A DNA stretch of 64,000 bases from Apricaphanius iberus (lineage: Eukaryota; Chordata; Actinopteri; Cyprinodontiformes; Aphaniidae): contig JAPXFQ010000189.1 in assembly GCA_028564705.1 (NCBI GenBank), positions 1,701,501-1,765,500 of the forward strand, given 5' to 3'. Shown here one piece after another: positions 1-13,577 of the stretch (the stretch's first letter is position 1; each line of letters opens with the position of its first letter). The translations under genes and the position numbers were made by a program. Under the pieces are notes generated by a model that did no database searches, had not been told where the DNA came from, and was given only the letters and a program-made list of their open reading frames with translations.

Positions 1-3000
1 TTTACCAAAAGAGATAAGTAGGGGACATAAAAAGAAAGAATTTAAGGATAAGAACCACTGTTTGGGCTCAGCTGATTAACCTTTTCCAAGTTTAGGAACA
101 AACTGGGTCTTTATATGGCCCTGCTTGCAACAAAATCTCTAAAAATAGACTACATTAAAGCCTGACTGTTTAGAAGGAAAACATGAAAAAGTAAGAACAG
201 ACAAATAAAAGTTATGAGTAGAGGAGCATATTCAGGTAAACATGAATCTTCCAAAAATATGTAAGCATAAAAGATATTTGAATGTATTTATTTACAATAG
301 AGACAATGCATATTAATGAACATGTACATGTAAATATGCAAGATAAAAGCACACGGCGAATTTCCATCTTTAGTCCCTTAGGGAGGTTTATGTTAACAAG
401 ATAAAATAATAAAACCAATAGGACAACAGTAACAACTTTTAGAATTGTTTGCCGTTATGGTCTGTATGAGCAGGTGGAGTAATTACACAGAGAGAAAAAT
501 GTGTCCTTGTATTATGGATCATGCAACATACAGGCCAAAGTTCAAGGGGACCATATGTAGTTCACTTGTGTAAATGCTAAAATTTGATATAATAATTATT
601 TATTTATCTTGACTAAAAGCATTCTTTCTAAAAGGAACTACACAGTCACCTCTAGAACATAACAAGACTACTGAAGTACCGAGTAACTGGCTGATTATAA
701 CATTTGATTTAATCTTAAAAAATATCTAACCATACAGAAATCAAATCTAAAGTTAGTAGCAATTTCTCTTATTTAAAAAAATGCATTCAAATAGGTAACA
801 TATTTACAAAATAAATTGAGGCAGAAGGGCATTTTCAAATCTATTTTTTCACCAAATTTCACAAATATTCTTAAAACAAAGCTTGCAGTAGATAATCTAT
901 GCTAGTTGTGCTATTTTATTAATATATTTGTATTAAGACAGTGTAAAGTACTTCAAGTAACAATGTACAGTATACATTTATATTAATTTGACCTCTAAAT
1001 AACACTGTCGGAATTAGCAGCTACACTATTACATTAGAACAATTGAGCATGTGTACAAGCATGAGGTCTCACTTTAACATAAACTATGTCTGGTGAATTT
1101 TTGGGTGAAATGTCTTATTCCCTCATTTAGTTAAGTAGCTAGAGCCAAACATTTTACTCAAGTAAGAGTATCTGTCAGGAGGCTGTGAGTAAATGGTATC
1201 GCTTGGATGATGAATAAGGATGGATAAGGTTGAGCTTCCTGTATGCGGCATGAAGAGAGGCCAGAGTGGGGAATGAGTTCCATGGGTTTATGTTTTTCAT
1301 CCAGGAGAATTAGTCAAAGGTTATGCAGTAGGACGGACATGGAGAGAATGCAGGTGAACACGGAAGTGGAGAAGGTTTAGGCAGGTCAGACGTGGTGGTA
1401 GGAAGCTGTTTTTAGATGAGAATGCAGGCTGGACACAGAGAAGAACATTGAACTTTCAGAAGGAGCTGAGACACAATTACCAACAGGTAAGGAACTTGGG
1501 ATAATCATCATGAGGATCACAGAGAACTCAGGGGGCTAGCCAGCTCATTTTAAACCACCTTGATCATTGTTACCAGGTATGCCAGTAGGCATAACCACCA
1601 GCCCCGCCCTCCAGAATGATTGACAGCTAAGATCCTCTAACGGCTCTCCCTGGTGGCTCTCTGCCAGAAAGGTGGAAAAACAGAAACAGGTAACAGATTC
1701 CCTGGATTCCTTACAATAGCATTGCTTCAAAATAATATTGCTCAATTAAAAACAACAATTATGGTACAGTCACTCAGTTGCATTTATTCAAGTAAATGTT
1801 ACTGAGTAACTCCAACAAAATTCTAAAAATCTATGAGGGATGTGTTTCATTATAAAATAATGTTAGGAAATGTTATAAAATAATGTTTAAATTAATTGAT
1901 GTTTTAAGATATAGTTTATTCAAGTCCCGTGCCTGAGTATGGCTTTATTTATTCATTGTAAAAAGACATTAAACATTGCCTAATAACTGCTTTCAATAGA
2001 TATTGCATGGACATCCTAATTTCACTAGTTATTGCTGATTTATTTATTTTTTATTGTTTATTCCTTACACTGCAACCATAACACCAAACTACTCATGTAA
2101 ATGTTTTCTGTGGTTTACATGTTGCTCATCATGCATGACTGAATACATTTTTAAATTAGAATAAATATCTTTTTGCATCTGCTCTTTTATGATCGAATTA
2201 GATCTACATTTTTCAGGTTGCATTCCTTCCCTTGATTCAAACGAGGCCAGAATTCTAGACCCCAACTGATCCTCCAGACTCTGCTGGAGTCATTTCTCCA
2301 AGTCTATACAAATCTGCTTTTCCTGTGCATCCTCTTGTACCAGAAGGGTTAATGCATTACACAAAGTGTTCAGATTCAGGGATTAGATCCCCCCTCCAAT
2401 TCCATCAGTCAATTCTCGGTGCTCTCCAGGGCATTCATCATTTTGACAGTTGCAGATAAGGCAATTATTTTCCTCAAGCAACTACAAAATGTAGACAAGT
2501 GCTTCTGTGACAGTGTGTCTGTTTGAGAGGGGGGAACACAAATATTATTGCAGCAGTCGATGACAGCACATAGGGCGTGCTACAAAGTGAATATCCTTTG
2601 TAATACAAAGAGAAACAGATGTTTGTAGTGCTTCATATGTCCTAATCTTATATTTAACAATTTTATACAGTGAAATAAAGCCTTATTTTGCGCTACTTCA
2701 CTTGTATTAATTATAAGTGTTAAACTGATTCACACTTTTAAGAACACAATTAAACTTTAACTTTTAATGTCATGCAGTTTTATTAAACTCAAAAACTGAA
2801 ACAGCAGAACCCCAACTGTTTTAGAGGCATTTAAAGAATAAAGTAATTAAGATTTTGTTTTTATTTTTCAGCCTGGTTTACATTCAAACATTCCTAAATT
2901 CTAACCAGTCTAAAACTGTCCTGAGATACATTTCTTGGGCATTTGTTGAAGTTGTAATCATCTTAACCAAGGCTCCTATGAAGCATAAAGCAGCCACTTC

Positions 3001-5324
3001 TCTAGGAGCCCCTGGGGGGCAGCAAAGGACCTTAATTTTTTACAGCTGGAGCTGCTTACCACTGACTTACACCACTGTCCGTTTATTGCCAGATTCAATT
3101 CAGGGAGCGTTTTAGGCTGCTGGTAAATTTTTCCTGGAGAAACAATAAAGTTTTCTCTAACAAACAAACAAACAAACCAGAAAACAGGCAAAGACTTGAA
3201 AGGAGCTTGAACACAGTTCAAACGTGCAGCAAAAGTCAGAGTTGAATGCAATACTGTCATAACTAACAGAAAAAGGGTTGTTTAGATCCAGGCTCAGTGG
3301 TACTTCGGTTGGCTTTGATGATATGCCAAAAATGTTTTTGGATCAGTTATTTGCCTTGTAAACAGGAAGGAATTACCTGTGATGTAAAGCTAATAAGGAC
3401 AAACAGTCAAAATGATGAGTTGCTAAAATGCTGATCTGTTCTTCATCAGTAACCTCTCAAAACAGTACAGTAGGCTAAGGGAAGAAGATTCTGAGAATTT
3501 CCTGTAGAAAATTTCAGCAGACAAAATTGAATCTGGAACAGCTGCTGGTGGCCACCAGTTCTGATTTTCATTTAGACTTCTGTTGTCAGAATTTGGATAT
3601 TGGAATGACAATCAAACCCAGTTTAGCAGTGTTCCAGCTTCTAGTTTGAAAACCGGTGGGACTTGCTTGCTGACATTGTCAGCAACCAGACTAACAACTA
3701 TAAGCAATGAGCACAAGCTATTATCAATTATTATAAATTTTTTCAGCATCTTTTGCTTTTAAAGAGTGAAAATATATTTTCATTGAGTTTGAGCCCCATC
3801 CCCTGCTTTATTTTTTTGTGCCTTATAGAAATCCAAATTATTAGGTTGACCCTAGCTTTAAATCATCACAATTCTAACAAATAAAGGTTTAAAAATATCT
3901 CACTTTAAATGTTTTGAGTCTGTCATATATTACTTTTATCCCTTTAAGTTGAATTACTGAAATAAATGAACCTTTCCACAATATTCAAATTTGTTGAGTT
4001 TAAGCTGTTGGCAGACATCCATTCTAAACACATATGGCAAAGTTTTTAAAAATCTCAACTTTTTAAGCTCAATTTGCACTTAGTCAGAAGCTATAAATGG
4101 AGAACAGAAAAATCTGTTGTGCAAAATGTGCGTTCTAGCATGTACAACCCATAAAAACCCATAAAAAAACAAGTTAAACAAAAAAACGTTTTGACCTATA
4201 TCCTTTCTGAGGATTCAGGGGACCTTTGGGGCCACCTGCTGGCCTGCAAGACCACAAGCAGTGGCTTAGTTTGCTTATCCCTTTGACTTGCTTTGGTTGT
4301 GTCTTCATGGTTTCAGCAACTAAGCAAAAGATTCACTCCGCACTCTTAAATACTTTCAAACCTTTTCTAAGTGTGTCAGCCAGATTTCCAGACACATTTT
4401 AGCTGAACTTCAGTTTGAAGGGAGCTGTGATGAGAAGAGGAGGAGGGTGACGTAAGGCAGAGCTCAGATCTGTTATCGGATCAAAGAGAAGAACTTTTTC
4501 TCCCATCGCTGTCAGCACGTTTTAATGACCAAGGTGTACCTCCCTACAAAACTTTCCATGCAGTGTCTGATACAGATTCAAGGCCTAATCATTAACTTGA
4601 ACTTAACACAGGCAGAGTTTGATAAAAGCTACTTATCTTTAAAATAACAAATGAAATCAGTTATCATGTATGAATAATCTTTATTAGTCTAATTATTTCA
4701 TTTATTATTGTTCATTTCAAAGTAGTTATTTTGTAAGTTTCACGAAGAATTGTGGAAAACGAGACTAAGCAAAAAGCAAAACTTTGAGGTAGGAACATAA
4801 GAATGAAGGCAATTACAAGTAAAATCAATCAGAAGATCCTGAATCTTAAAATGTTTGACAGTTTTTAGAACTCTCACAAAACATGTTTCTGCTTTAAAGA
4901 GTAAGAACAGGGATTAGAAGACCGACAACCGGCTTCATGTGACCGTCTGAGTTGAACCACTGCGACAATAAATCACAAAAGGAAAAAAGGCCAAGGCCTT
5001 TATGGGGAGTGCCACCCATATATTGACTTCACATCATAGCAGTCCTCGTCTTGTAGGCCGCATTATAAATCCTGTTTCTAAAAGATATACGATATGTTTT
5101 AAGTGTAGGAGCTCCCTCGACTTTACTGACTAAACTGTTTCAGAATAAATAAAAAACTAAAGCAGCAAATTATGCTTTGTTCGTAATACTGGTAACACTT
5201 GAAATTAGCTTACCTCTTATGTGTCATGCCTTCGTATGTGTGTCTGACAAGATGTGCGATGCGTCTTTTGAATTAGGCAGCTTATGCAGACTTCTATAGG
5301 GTTGAAGAAGTAGTTTTAAAGACA

Positions 5325-5327
<3 letters not shown>

Positions 5328-5371
<44 letters not shown>
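5328..5371. repeat. (GA)n microsatellite
   Basis: Perfect GA dinucleotide run of about 44 bases, continuing into an imperfect AGAAAG stretch. On the opposite strand it encodes a Ser-Leu run that is an artefact of the repeat. Confidence 0.97.
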
Positions 5372-5373
<2 letters not shown>

Positions 5374-7569
5374 AAGAAAAGGATCAGTTAACAGATGAGA
5401 AGCAAAGAATTCGAGCTGAACCAGGGATCGTCCCCTAAAACAAGTTTTATTCCAAGACAAAGCTCCAGTCTTTCAGATAGGCACAAATCAAGAACCTTTT
5501 ATTACATAAAAATAAACCCAATAAGTATTCTGTACAATCCTGACTTTGGGAGTTTTCAGAATATTTTATGTTGCTTCCTGAGGTAAAAGCAGCTAAATAA
5601 GAGAGGCTGAACATTACATTAAACATGCTAAAATATAAATAAAACTTAAAGAGATATAAAAACATAAGGGTGCAAGAAAAATATAAAGAGCTGAATGTTA
5701 GAGTTCTGCACAAATTTCTGAAGCAAACGTTTTGGCTCAATTTTTGTTTAATACATACTTACAAGGTGGTTTGGGGTTGGGAGTTTTGTTCAGTTCAAAT
5801 TTGAATATCTTAAATTTATTGAAAAGATCAGATCATTTATCCACCATGAAACAAGAGATCTTTTGCAGGGTCAGTCAATGAGATTGCTTGCATAGATAAC
5901 TTTTAATACACCCAAAAGTAATACCAAGTGATGTAAAAAATCCCAATGTAGGAAAACGAATACAAGGGACAATCATATTAAAGAATATGAACTGATTAAG
6001 TAAAAACCAAAGCATTACTAGGCAAAATATAAAGTTATGTAAAATGTGGAACTAAGAAAATACACCCACTGTTGTGAGGAAATACCTGTGAGAGATATAA
6101 ACACAACACACCTAAAAATGTTAATTAAAAATGGTAAAGAGCAAAGTTAATAAAGTTCAAACTAAATTAAAATGTGATGTACAGACAAAGACATAATAAA
6201 AATAAGGATGAAAACAAGACAAAATAGGTAAAGTATAAGTAAGAGCCATGTTAATACCGTTTTGTTTTCAATTTTCTTTTAAAACCAACAGCTGCCCTCT
6301 GGTCTTCAGGGAAGCTGTTTCAAAGGTGAGAGCCATAATAATATAATAGAACCTCACAATGAACTTTCATTTTTGCTTTAGGTACTAATCAAAGTACCTT
6401 CGAAGAAGATTAGTTTGGGTCTCAAGTGTTTTTAAAGTAAGCAAATCACGCAAGCAGTTGGGGCTAAATGTCTTAATTGTTTTGAAATGGTTTCTTAAAT
6501 GCACAATTGTGCAAAACGTTTTAAATTGATCTGATCTGAATTTGCTTTTTAGGGCCTTATCAGCATTATTGCAGCTAAATTTTATAGTATCTGTAGAGAA
6601 ACCGTGTTCTTCTTTGGAAGACTATGTGGTAACATCTCAGCATTAAACTAACAGGAGATCAATTGCTCGGGCAATGTTCCTCAGATTAATAAAGTATTTT
6701 TCATGTGATGTTTTTATCATGCAGTCTTTTTTTAATCAGATCTCATTTCCAGTGTTGTGAGTGGGACTCAGTTTTGTTTTGACTGAGATGAAGAAAACAA
6801 TCTGTGGTCTGTGAATTAGCCTCTAAAGTACAGTTGAAAAAGTGCATTAACTGGTAATTGAATTTAAATAACTCAAATACAGCCAGAAATAGCTTATAAA
6901 CATTCAACAGTTTGGGACTGAGAACTTGACCGTTAGGAACTCCCCGGTGGAAATCATAAAACACCCATAACATTTTGGCATATCTGACTTTCGTTTTAAT
7001 GGCGTAGGAAAATACAAGAAGATAACGCTCCAGCATTACCTGATTACACATGTAACGTTTTAGTATGCACAAATGTGTAGAAAAATAAGCCAGGCTGCAA
7101 TAATTATGTTTAGACAATGTTTTGTAAAACAAATCAGTCCCACAGCTAATGCAAACCATTCATATTGCACCGTTACAGGAATTATTCTATGGATTCTGCA
7201 TGCCTGTGGGTGTGGGTGTTTCAGGACAATACTTTGTTTGAGGTGAAGTCCTACCAGAGATGTCTTAGATGATTGAGAGGCTGCTTGTTGCTGGCATGCA
7301 CAATCCATCTGCACATGGATTGTGCTCCTTCTTGTTTATTGAACAATAGTAGCAGAGTTAGACCAAGAAGTGCAGCCCTCCTTATTTGCATAATGAGGCA
7401 GAAATGCATTGGGTAAAGCAAAAAGACGAGGGAATTTCAAAACAAGGAATGCATGTATAAGGAAAAGGAGAGACAAAATAATTTTTACTCTTGACGAAAA
7501 TGCTCGTATAAGTAAAAGAAAAAAAAATACATATTTCTTCGCAAAAAGCACAAATAAGGACAAGTAAAA

Positions 7570-7588
7570 ATATATATATATATATATT
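7570..7588. repeat. (TA)n microsatellite
   Basis: Short perfect TA dinucleotide run within AT-rich DNA. Confidence 0.9.
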
Positions 7589-8149
7589 TCTGCTTTTATT
7601 TTTTTATATCAGTTTTGGTCCTCCATATTATGCAACTATTATTAAGCAAAAAAAAAGTAAATAAAATAAAAACATAAAATAATCTGTTAATAACATGTCA
7701 TAGAACACTGGAAAGATGCTGTTTCGGAACAGAAAAAGTTTGACTCTCTTAAACATTGCAAATGCCTAAAAAAAAAGAGAAATTGACAGATTGTTGTACT
7801 TTGTGAAAAAAATAATTGATCCTAATAAACATTCACCATTCAGAACAAGAGTTGATTAAAAGTGACACACATATTTAAACAGTATACCAGGACTTTATGT
7901 TCCACAAAATCCACTTAATTCCCTTATGCCAGACTTAAATACACCAGCATTCATTGTTGAATAGGAAAAAAATGTGACAGTTGCTTGAGATTTGAATGAC
8001 CTTTAGCTGATATGAGTTTAACCCCTTTTTGGAGAACAAAATAAGTCAAAGATATCCAGTAAAATTGTGTGGTACTGAATGTTGGTTCTTATCCAAAGAG
8101 AATTTAGGGTTGTGGTTAAGATCTTTAACAGTGTGGTTTCTGTACTAGT

Positions 8150-8690
8150 TTTCACTATGACAGACGAAGTAGTTGTGGTTAAGGAGTATAAATACCAGGA
8201 GTTCACCTACACAACAGACAGAACTGGAGACTAAACAGTGAAGCCATCTACTAGAAAGGGCAGAGTACATTTTACCATAATTGTTGGACTACTGAGTGCA
8301 TTAGTGAAGATATTTATACAGAAAAATGGTGTATGGAAGATTTTTTTTGTTTCTTTTTAATTTCCTCTACCAGGAGGTAAATGTTGGCCATTTACTGATT
8401 ATTTACTGAACCACTGGAGATGAAAATGCAAAGTAGGAGTCTTCATAAAATCAAAAAATTAATATGGCAAATCCTGAGGATACTTTTCATGATACTATCC
8501 TTCAACAACAGTGTCTTTAGTCACAGGCTTCTTCAGTTTGTTGCAACACAGACCGCTATAGGAAATACTTCCTGTCCATAGCTGTCATGATTTAAAAAAA
8601 CTCCTTAAAGAATTAATTAATTAGTACGAGCTACAAGAACCTTTCATTTCCCTCTTGGGTCAATAAAGTATCTTTGAATTTTAATTGAAT
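8150..8690 (+). mobile_element. Rex1-like LINE, 5'-truncated 3' end
   Basis: The stretch matches, block by block and in the same order, the 3' part of the Rex1-like element at 62340-62866 in this window. Shared blocks include the 'GGAGTTCACCT...AACAGACTGGACTGGAGA' region near 8190-8235, the 'TTCATGA.ACTATCCT.CAACAACAG' region near 8490, the 'GCTTCTTCAGTTT' region near 8527, and a terminal part that says '...GGGTCAATAAAGTATCTTTGAATTTTAATTGAAT'-like sequence ending near 8690. The segment between about 8270 and 8440 is diverged or partly deleted. No open frame survives. The match may extend weakly upstream to about 8085. It is a dead 5'-truncated copy, as is usual for LINEs. Confidence 0.8.
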
Positions 8691-8699
8691 ATACTGATT

Positions 8700-9726
8700 A
8701 AATGCCAAAATTTCTCTGAAATTGTACTAAAAAAAACGCTTCTCAAAAATTTTGTTACAAAATTAAACTTTGGACACACTGACATTACTTCTCTAAATAC
8801 AAGATCACCCATTTACAGAGTTTTTGTTTCACCGTGACAGGTAATTCGGAGGGAAGTGAGAGCTTTCCAGCTTTATTACTGCTCTTTGAAGTGAATGACC
8901 AAACTGATATATTTCAAAAACACTGCAGCTGCAGGTACCTCTCGTTGTTCTTTGAGCAGTCTTCACTGCTCATCTCTGTGTTTCATTTGTCAGACAGTAA
9001 CACTCTGCCAATTAATGCCTCTATATTGTCTTTGCATAAGGGAACATATTTACATTTCCACTGCATGGATGGTGCCGAAACTATTATTGTGTCTAGAGTG
9101 ACTTATTGTAAGTTTACAGGCAGTGATTTGGAACACAAAACACACCCATCTAGACAGAGCCACACACTCACACATAAATACACACACACTTTTACACACA
9201 AACACACACACACATCCTTCAGAACCATTGATTCTGTTTTGAATAGTGTATTTTCTCCTCAGTCTAGATAGTCTTGCCACTGCCCGTGCCGTTAGTGCGC
9301 CAGGCATTTTCAAACTCTTTACATCCATTACATTCCACTAGGTAAATACCTAATGCTGGAAACATTTGTCAATGTATGCGCCTGGCTGAACAGAATAGAT
9401 TATTGAGGGGGGGCTGAGTAAAACACACTGCTTGTCTAAGCAGCAGCATGCCTGGGTCATATTGGAGACTTTACACAAGAGTGTGGAGTTTTTCCCACCT
9501 GAAAGAAAGTTTGTAATATTTCTGGAAAGTAAGGCTTCTAAACAAAGAAAGATGTTCACTGGAATTTGTAGGAATGACACATAGCATGAACATGCCATTC
9601 TAACACCTTTATTTAATTTTATTTTAAATGTGAGTGAAATGAAAAGGTACATTTCAGAATGCCTCCATTTCAGTCCCATCCTGAGCTGGTGATATTCACT
9701 ACTATCTTAAGTCACATCAAATGTGT
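8700..9726. other. Intergenic, no gene recognised
   Basis: Reading frames up to 145 codons occur at 8834-9271, but they run through a CA-rich microsatellite and show no domain or splice context. Nothing else is recognisable. Confidence 0.5.
9161..9214. repeat. Imperfect (CA)n microsatellite
   Basis: CACACA runs interrupted by short TA and TTTA breaks. The apparent Thr-His-rich peptide here is a by-product of the repeat. Confidence 0.9.
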
Positions 9727-9800
9727 TCAATTCAGTTCAGTTTATTTACATAGCACCAATTCAAAACAGATGTATTCACAAAGCCCTTTACGAGAGAAAT
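9727..9800 (-). mobile_element. L2-type LINE or SINE 3' tail, minus strand
   Basis: Read on the minus strand, the segment has the hallmark of the L2-type 3' end: an AAAGGGCTTTGTGAA block, then a TGCTATGTAAATAAA block, then a tail of repeating TGAAC/TGAATTGAA units. The same architecture closes the L2 element at 29031 and the fragment at 31062, with different tail monomers. Only the terminal tens of bases are present. Confidence 0.6.
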
Positions 9801-9832
9801 CATTTCAGTTCAATCATACTGTACATACACTC

Positions 9833-9865
9833 CAGTTTTCTAATTTTTCACATTTAATAACTAAG
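9833..9865 (+). repeat. 33-bp direct repeat, copy 1
   Basis: This 33-base stretch, starting CAGTTTTCTAATTTTTCACA, recurs exactly at 10004-10036, 171 bp downstream. Confidence 0.95.
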
Positions 9866-10003
9866 AAAAGTCTATATAAAAAGAGCAAAGCAGTAAAGAC
9901 AAAAATTGTAATAAATCACACTTGGTCTGGTTCAAATGCCAGGGCATGGAAATTGATTTTTAAAGCTCGCCTGTATTTTCTTTATTCTTCATTTTAAAAA
10001 AAA

Positions 10004-10035
10004 CAGTTTTCTAATTTTTCACATTTAATAACTAA

Positions 10036-10036
<1 letters not shown>
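10004..10036 (+). repeat. 33-bp direct repeat, copy 2
   Basis: Exact copy of 9833-9865. It is followed immediately by a TA dinucleotide run, so it may mark a local duplication or a target-site duplication around the 9866-10003 segment. Confidence 0.95.

Positions 10037-10099
<63 letters not shown>
10037..10099. repeat. (TA)n microsatellite
   Basis: Perfect TA dinucleotide run of about 63 bases. It is palindromic and prone to slippage or cruciform formation. Confidence 0.97.
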
Positions 10100-10104
<5 letters not shown>

Positions 10105-11123
10105 ACATTCAATGCTTTATTTTCATGACTACATTTTAGATTCTCAATTAAGGGCATCTAAACTATGAACGCATGATGTATGGATTTACTGTATGTACTT
10201 AAACAGCATTCATCAAGTTCACCAATTTTGAAACGTGTCTTTTTCCTAGAAGTTGACATTTATATCAAAAATGTTTAAAACTAATTTTCGCAAAATATTT
10301 ATTCAGTACAGCCAGTTGTATGACAAGCTTTAGCTAAGATTTACCTAAAGGGAAACCTGTTGGCTCAATAATTATACACTTAGTTTTATAAGGTTGGAAC
10401 TGTTATTGAACATAATTAGGCAATCGTTTAAAATATTCCTTCTGATTTAGTGAAAAGATAGAGGGAAAGATTAGAAGCTTAATCCTTGTAACAACCAATT
10501 TGTAGTGAGTTTCAAGCTGGGATAAGTGTTTTTGGTTGTAATGGAGAAAAGTAAGACACTAAAATATCAGCTATCAATACAGACCACACTCTGAATTATG
10601 TCTGAAATACTGAGTACATAACACAAAATGTCAGGTTTCTAGATCTCTTTAAAAGTTATATTAATAGTCCCGTTCATTGATGAAATGAGTAAAACCCTTT
10701 CTCCTGTTTATATTCAAAATATGTCTTTCCCAAGTTTACCTGTTGTGATTACCACTCTTCAGGGTAAAGTCTAAAGTGTATTAAATTCTTTAAGCCACAA
10801 AACTAAAAATATGTTCCAGATATTGTCGTATTGTTTTTTTATATTTTCAAATCTTTGATTTTTTTTCTCCTTCTGCTCTCTGAATAAATGAACTGACTAT
10901 GTGTAGTCTTCAGAAGAAACTCTGCTTCAATCAGAGCATGGCTCTTCTTTGGGAGTTATAAAGCATATTTCCATAGATTTGTTTCAGGTCATTTAGATTT
11001 ATTTTATTACAGCATACTTCTCAGTCTTTGATCCTCACTAATTAACAGAGAATAGGAATACTGTGGCAGACCCTCTTCAGAAAACATACACAATAAAGAA
11101 GCTGTGGCTAAGACCAGACAGGG

Positions 11124-11390
11124 GTGATATCGGGTCCCTTATTTGGGAGGCATTTCCATTCATTCCTTCAATATTCCATTCCTGGTTCTGCTTCAGAGGT
11201 TTGTCTTTTGTGGAGTGCTGAATGGGAAAGCGAGGGAGCGTCTCTGCTTCCGTTAATTAGAGCTTCATGCAAGTTTCCGCTTCTTGAAGAGTCAAAGTTT
11301 AAGCAGTGGGAGGAAAAAAAGAAACCCTCTGTTGTTGCTTCAAACCCTGTTGTCCACTGCGACTTCAAAGATAATAAAAGGTAGAGCTGA
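11124..11390. promoter_or_regulatory. Candidate conserved non-coding element
   Basis: High-complexity block in AT-rich surroundings, with a TTAATTAG homeodomain-type core near 11254. An 86-codon frame crosses it but has no recognisable protein features. The assignment is inference from composition only. Confidence 0.25.
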
Positions 11391-12139
11391 TTGCTGGGTT
11401 TTTAATGTTTTTAATATATATATATATTTTAAATAAATAAAAGATTTTTGGGACTTTTGAAATGATTTTCCAGAGAGATCATCAGTAAAGATGCACTGAG
11501 AAATCAGCAGATTACCAGCTTGTAGATTAGCTGAATAGAAATGGATTTGGAAATGTTGGCGCCTTTTAGAAATCTGATAGGTAAGATACGATACTACATT
11601 TAGCAGAAGTTTACAGACACCACTGCATTCGTAGTTATAGTCACACTAATCTTACTTATCACTAACATAGAATGCTTAAGACATAACTACCGTAAATCCG
11701 TTTTGTAGTGACTACTCTCCTACATATGCCTTAACTAACCTTCTGGTTCTGATATAACACATAATTATCTGTTTTTATTAGACTAGAAACAATATATCCA
11801 ATGCTATTCTTTGATCCTCTATATACAATAGGTTTTAAGGAGAACTTAAATCAGCTGGACTGGAATCCGCAGGTTAAAGCTATACAAAAACCTGCCCGTG
11901 GAAATCAATACATCTCTGTCACCAAGTTGCATATTTCAAGCAGAGCTAAAGGTGATATCTCATTCAAGGGACTATCAGATGTATCATGATTTTTTGCAGG
12001 TCTTTATACATGAAAAGAAGAGGGGTAAAAAAGAAGTCCCGGGGTTTTGTTATGACGTGTTGCCAAGGGTGATCTTTTATACCTTAAGATTTCCTTTTGC
12101 CTCATTAGTTAACACACTTTCTTAGTTTTGAACAATACC

Positions 12140-12560
12140 TTAGCTTGAGGTCTCCCAGCAGAAATCCCCCTGCTCCGTTGATATTTCCACGGCCTGCAGC
12201 AGAGTTTCAGAGAGAAGGCCTTTCCCCCCTGTCCTAACAGCTTTAATACTTGTAATTATCTCTTGCTGGGGGAGGCTGGAAATTGGATTAGGGTGGTGAG
12301 TCTCAGTTGAATGAATTACCTCCATCTCCCCACTTGGTGGGCCACACGCTGATAAAATGCGGAAAAACGGATTTGGATTCAGCCTTAGCATTCATGGCTT
12401 CCTTGTGGAAAAATGAAATTTTCCAACAGAAGGGGCCAGCGTGCCAGCAGTATCTGTCCACAGCATGTTTCATCTGCTCTTGCTCTTCTGGAAATGCAAT
12501 TACCTGCGTTATCGGGGCCTAAATGGTGACAGTTTGGCAGGGGAGCGGTTGCACCTGCCA
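12140..12560. promoter_or_regulatory. Candidate conserved non-coding element
   Basis: GC-balanced and repeat-poor block of about 420 bp, unlike its AT-rich flanks. Short frames exist on both strands without domain or splice support. Its texture resembles vertebrate conserved non-coding elements, but conservation cannot be seen in one sequence. Confidence 0.3.
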
Positions 12561-12787
12561 AAGGCATCCTTCCACGCTGTTTTTGTTGCATTCAGTTTTC
12601 TTTCACTGTGAAATTAGTTCTCCACATTTCAACCTGTCAGAGGTAAAACAAATTCTTGATTTGCTTACAGGTAGCACACTGCTGCTTATGGCTGTTATTG
12701 TAAAGAAGATGGAGGTATACATGTCTAATTTTATCATCACATTAGGTTTATATCCCCACTTTCTTTATATTTAGATTTTTATTTGTG

Positions 12788-13557
12788 GTGCATTGGAAAA
12801 GTTTTCAAACCACTTTTCTTTTTTCCTTACATTTGATAAAGTTACAGCCACAAACCTTATTTGATTTGAAACCTTTTATGACATACCAACACAAACAATT
12901 GCATAAATGAACTGCAAGGACAAGAACACAAGAGTTTACAAAACTTAAATACATATGCATTCACCTGCCTTTAATCTAATACTTTTGTATAAAATCCAAT
13001 GATACCGTTTGGTCTGTTTAACAGTTTTCTGTAAGACAAGTAGGAGGGCCAGCAAACATGTGGAAGAAGGTGCTCTTGTCAATAGATAGCAAAATCAAGC
13101 ATCATGGCTTACATGTAAAAGTGTTACTACAGACCACTATGAATGCAAAATCCCCACAGTGATGTATGATGGTGGCCGCAGCATGTGGTGGGAATACTTT
13201 CCATCAACAGGGACATTGAAGCCAATCATATTTGATGGGATGATGTATAAAGCTCAATCCATCGCAGTACAAGTTTGCTTGTTTGTTTTCCTTTTGTTTA
13301 TTGCAAAAATTTAATCAACTGAAAGTTAAATCTAGATAAAAAGGGGATTCTTTGATTGAACTATGAAGCAAATAACATTATAATAAAGGTTCCTCTTTTT
13401 CAAGCTCATGTTTGGATTGTTGCTCACCCTGCTCCAAAACATATTGCTGTATTTGAATGACCTTGTCAAAGTCCAGACTTTACTTGAAAATCTTAGATAA
13501 ACCTGGGAAAATGTTGTTCACAGAGACTTGTTCTACAAAGACAGTTATTCTACAAAG
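12788..13557 (+). mobile_element. Tc1-like DNA transposon remnant
   Basis: The left end (GTGCATTGGAAAAGTTTTCA) resembles the terminal repeat of the common fish Tc1-like family, in which CAGTGC.TTGCAAAAGTATTCA leads the element. The interior has transposase-coding remnants in the right order: a GCAAACATGTGGAAGAAGGTG block at about 13051, a CCCCACAGTGATGTATGATGGTGG block near 13152, a TTTCCATCAACAGGGACA block near 13199, and a CAAAGTCCAGACTTTACTTG block near 13468. A block near 13512 matches the GTTCACAGA region near the transposase C-terminus. No open frame remains and I do not see the right terminal repeat, so the copy is old, indel-ridden and immobile. Confidence 0.8.
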
Positions 13558-13577
13558 TTTTAACCAATGAGTTCTGA

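Larger units (their letters stand above)
1..7980. other. AT-rich intergenic DNA, no gene recognised
   Basis: No reading frame here shows codon structure, protein motifs or paired splice signals that I can support. The stretch is mostly AT-rich with scattered homopolymers. Positions 1200-1500 are purine-rich and more GC-rich and may be an old repeat. Around 1150-1177 and 1775-1810 there are short motifs of the 'ACTCAAGTAAGAGTA' type that recur in fish interspersed repeats. Positions 6270-6560 look like a degenerate interspersed repeat of unknown class. Confidence 0.6.
10100..12787. other. Intergenic with two higher-complexity blocks
   Basis: No gene is recognised. Two blocks, about 11124-11390 and 12140-12560, are more GC-balanced and low in simple repeats and are listed separately as candidate conserved non-coding DNA. 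A short (TA)n run lies at 11413-11427. Confidence 0.5.

Noticed and set aside
6743..7159. 138-codon minus-strand frame
   Set aside because: Its sequence shows no domain or codon bias and it lies in AT-rich DNA with similar random frames in other phases.
8834..9271. 145-codon plus-strand frame
   Set aside because: It runs through a CA microsatellite, has no recognisable motif, and has no splice or promoter context.
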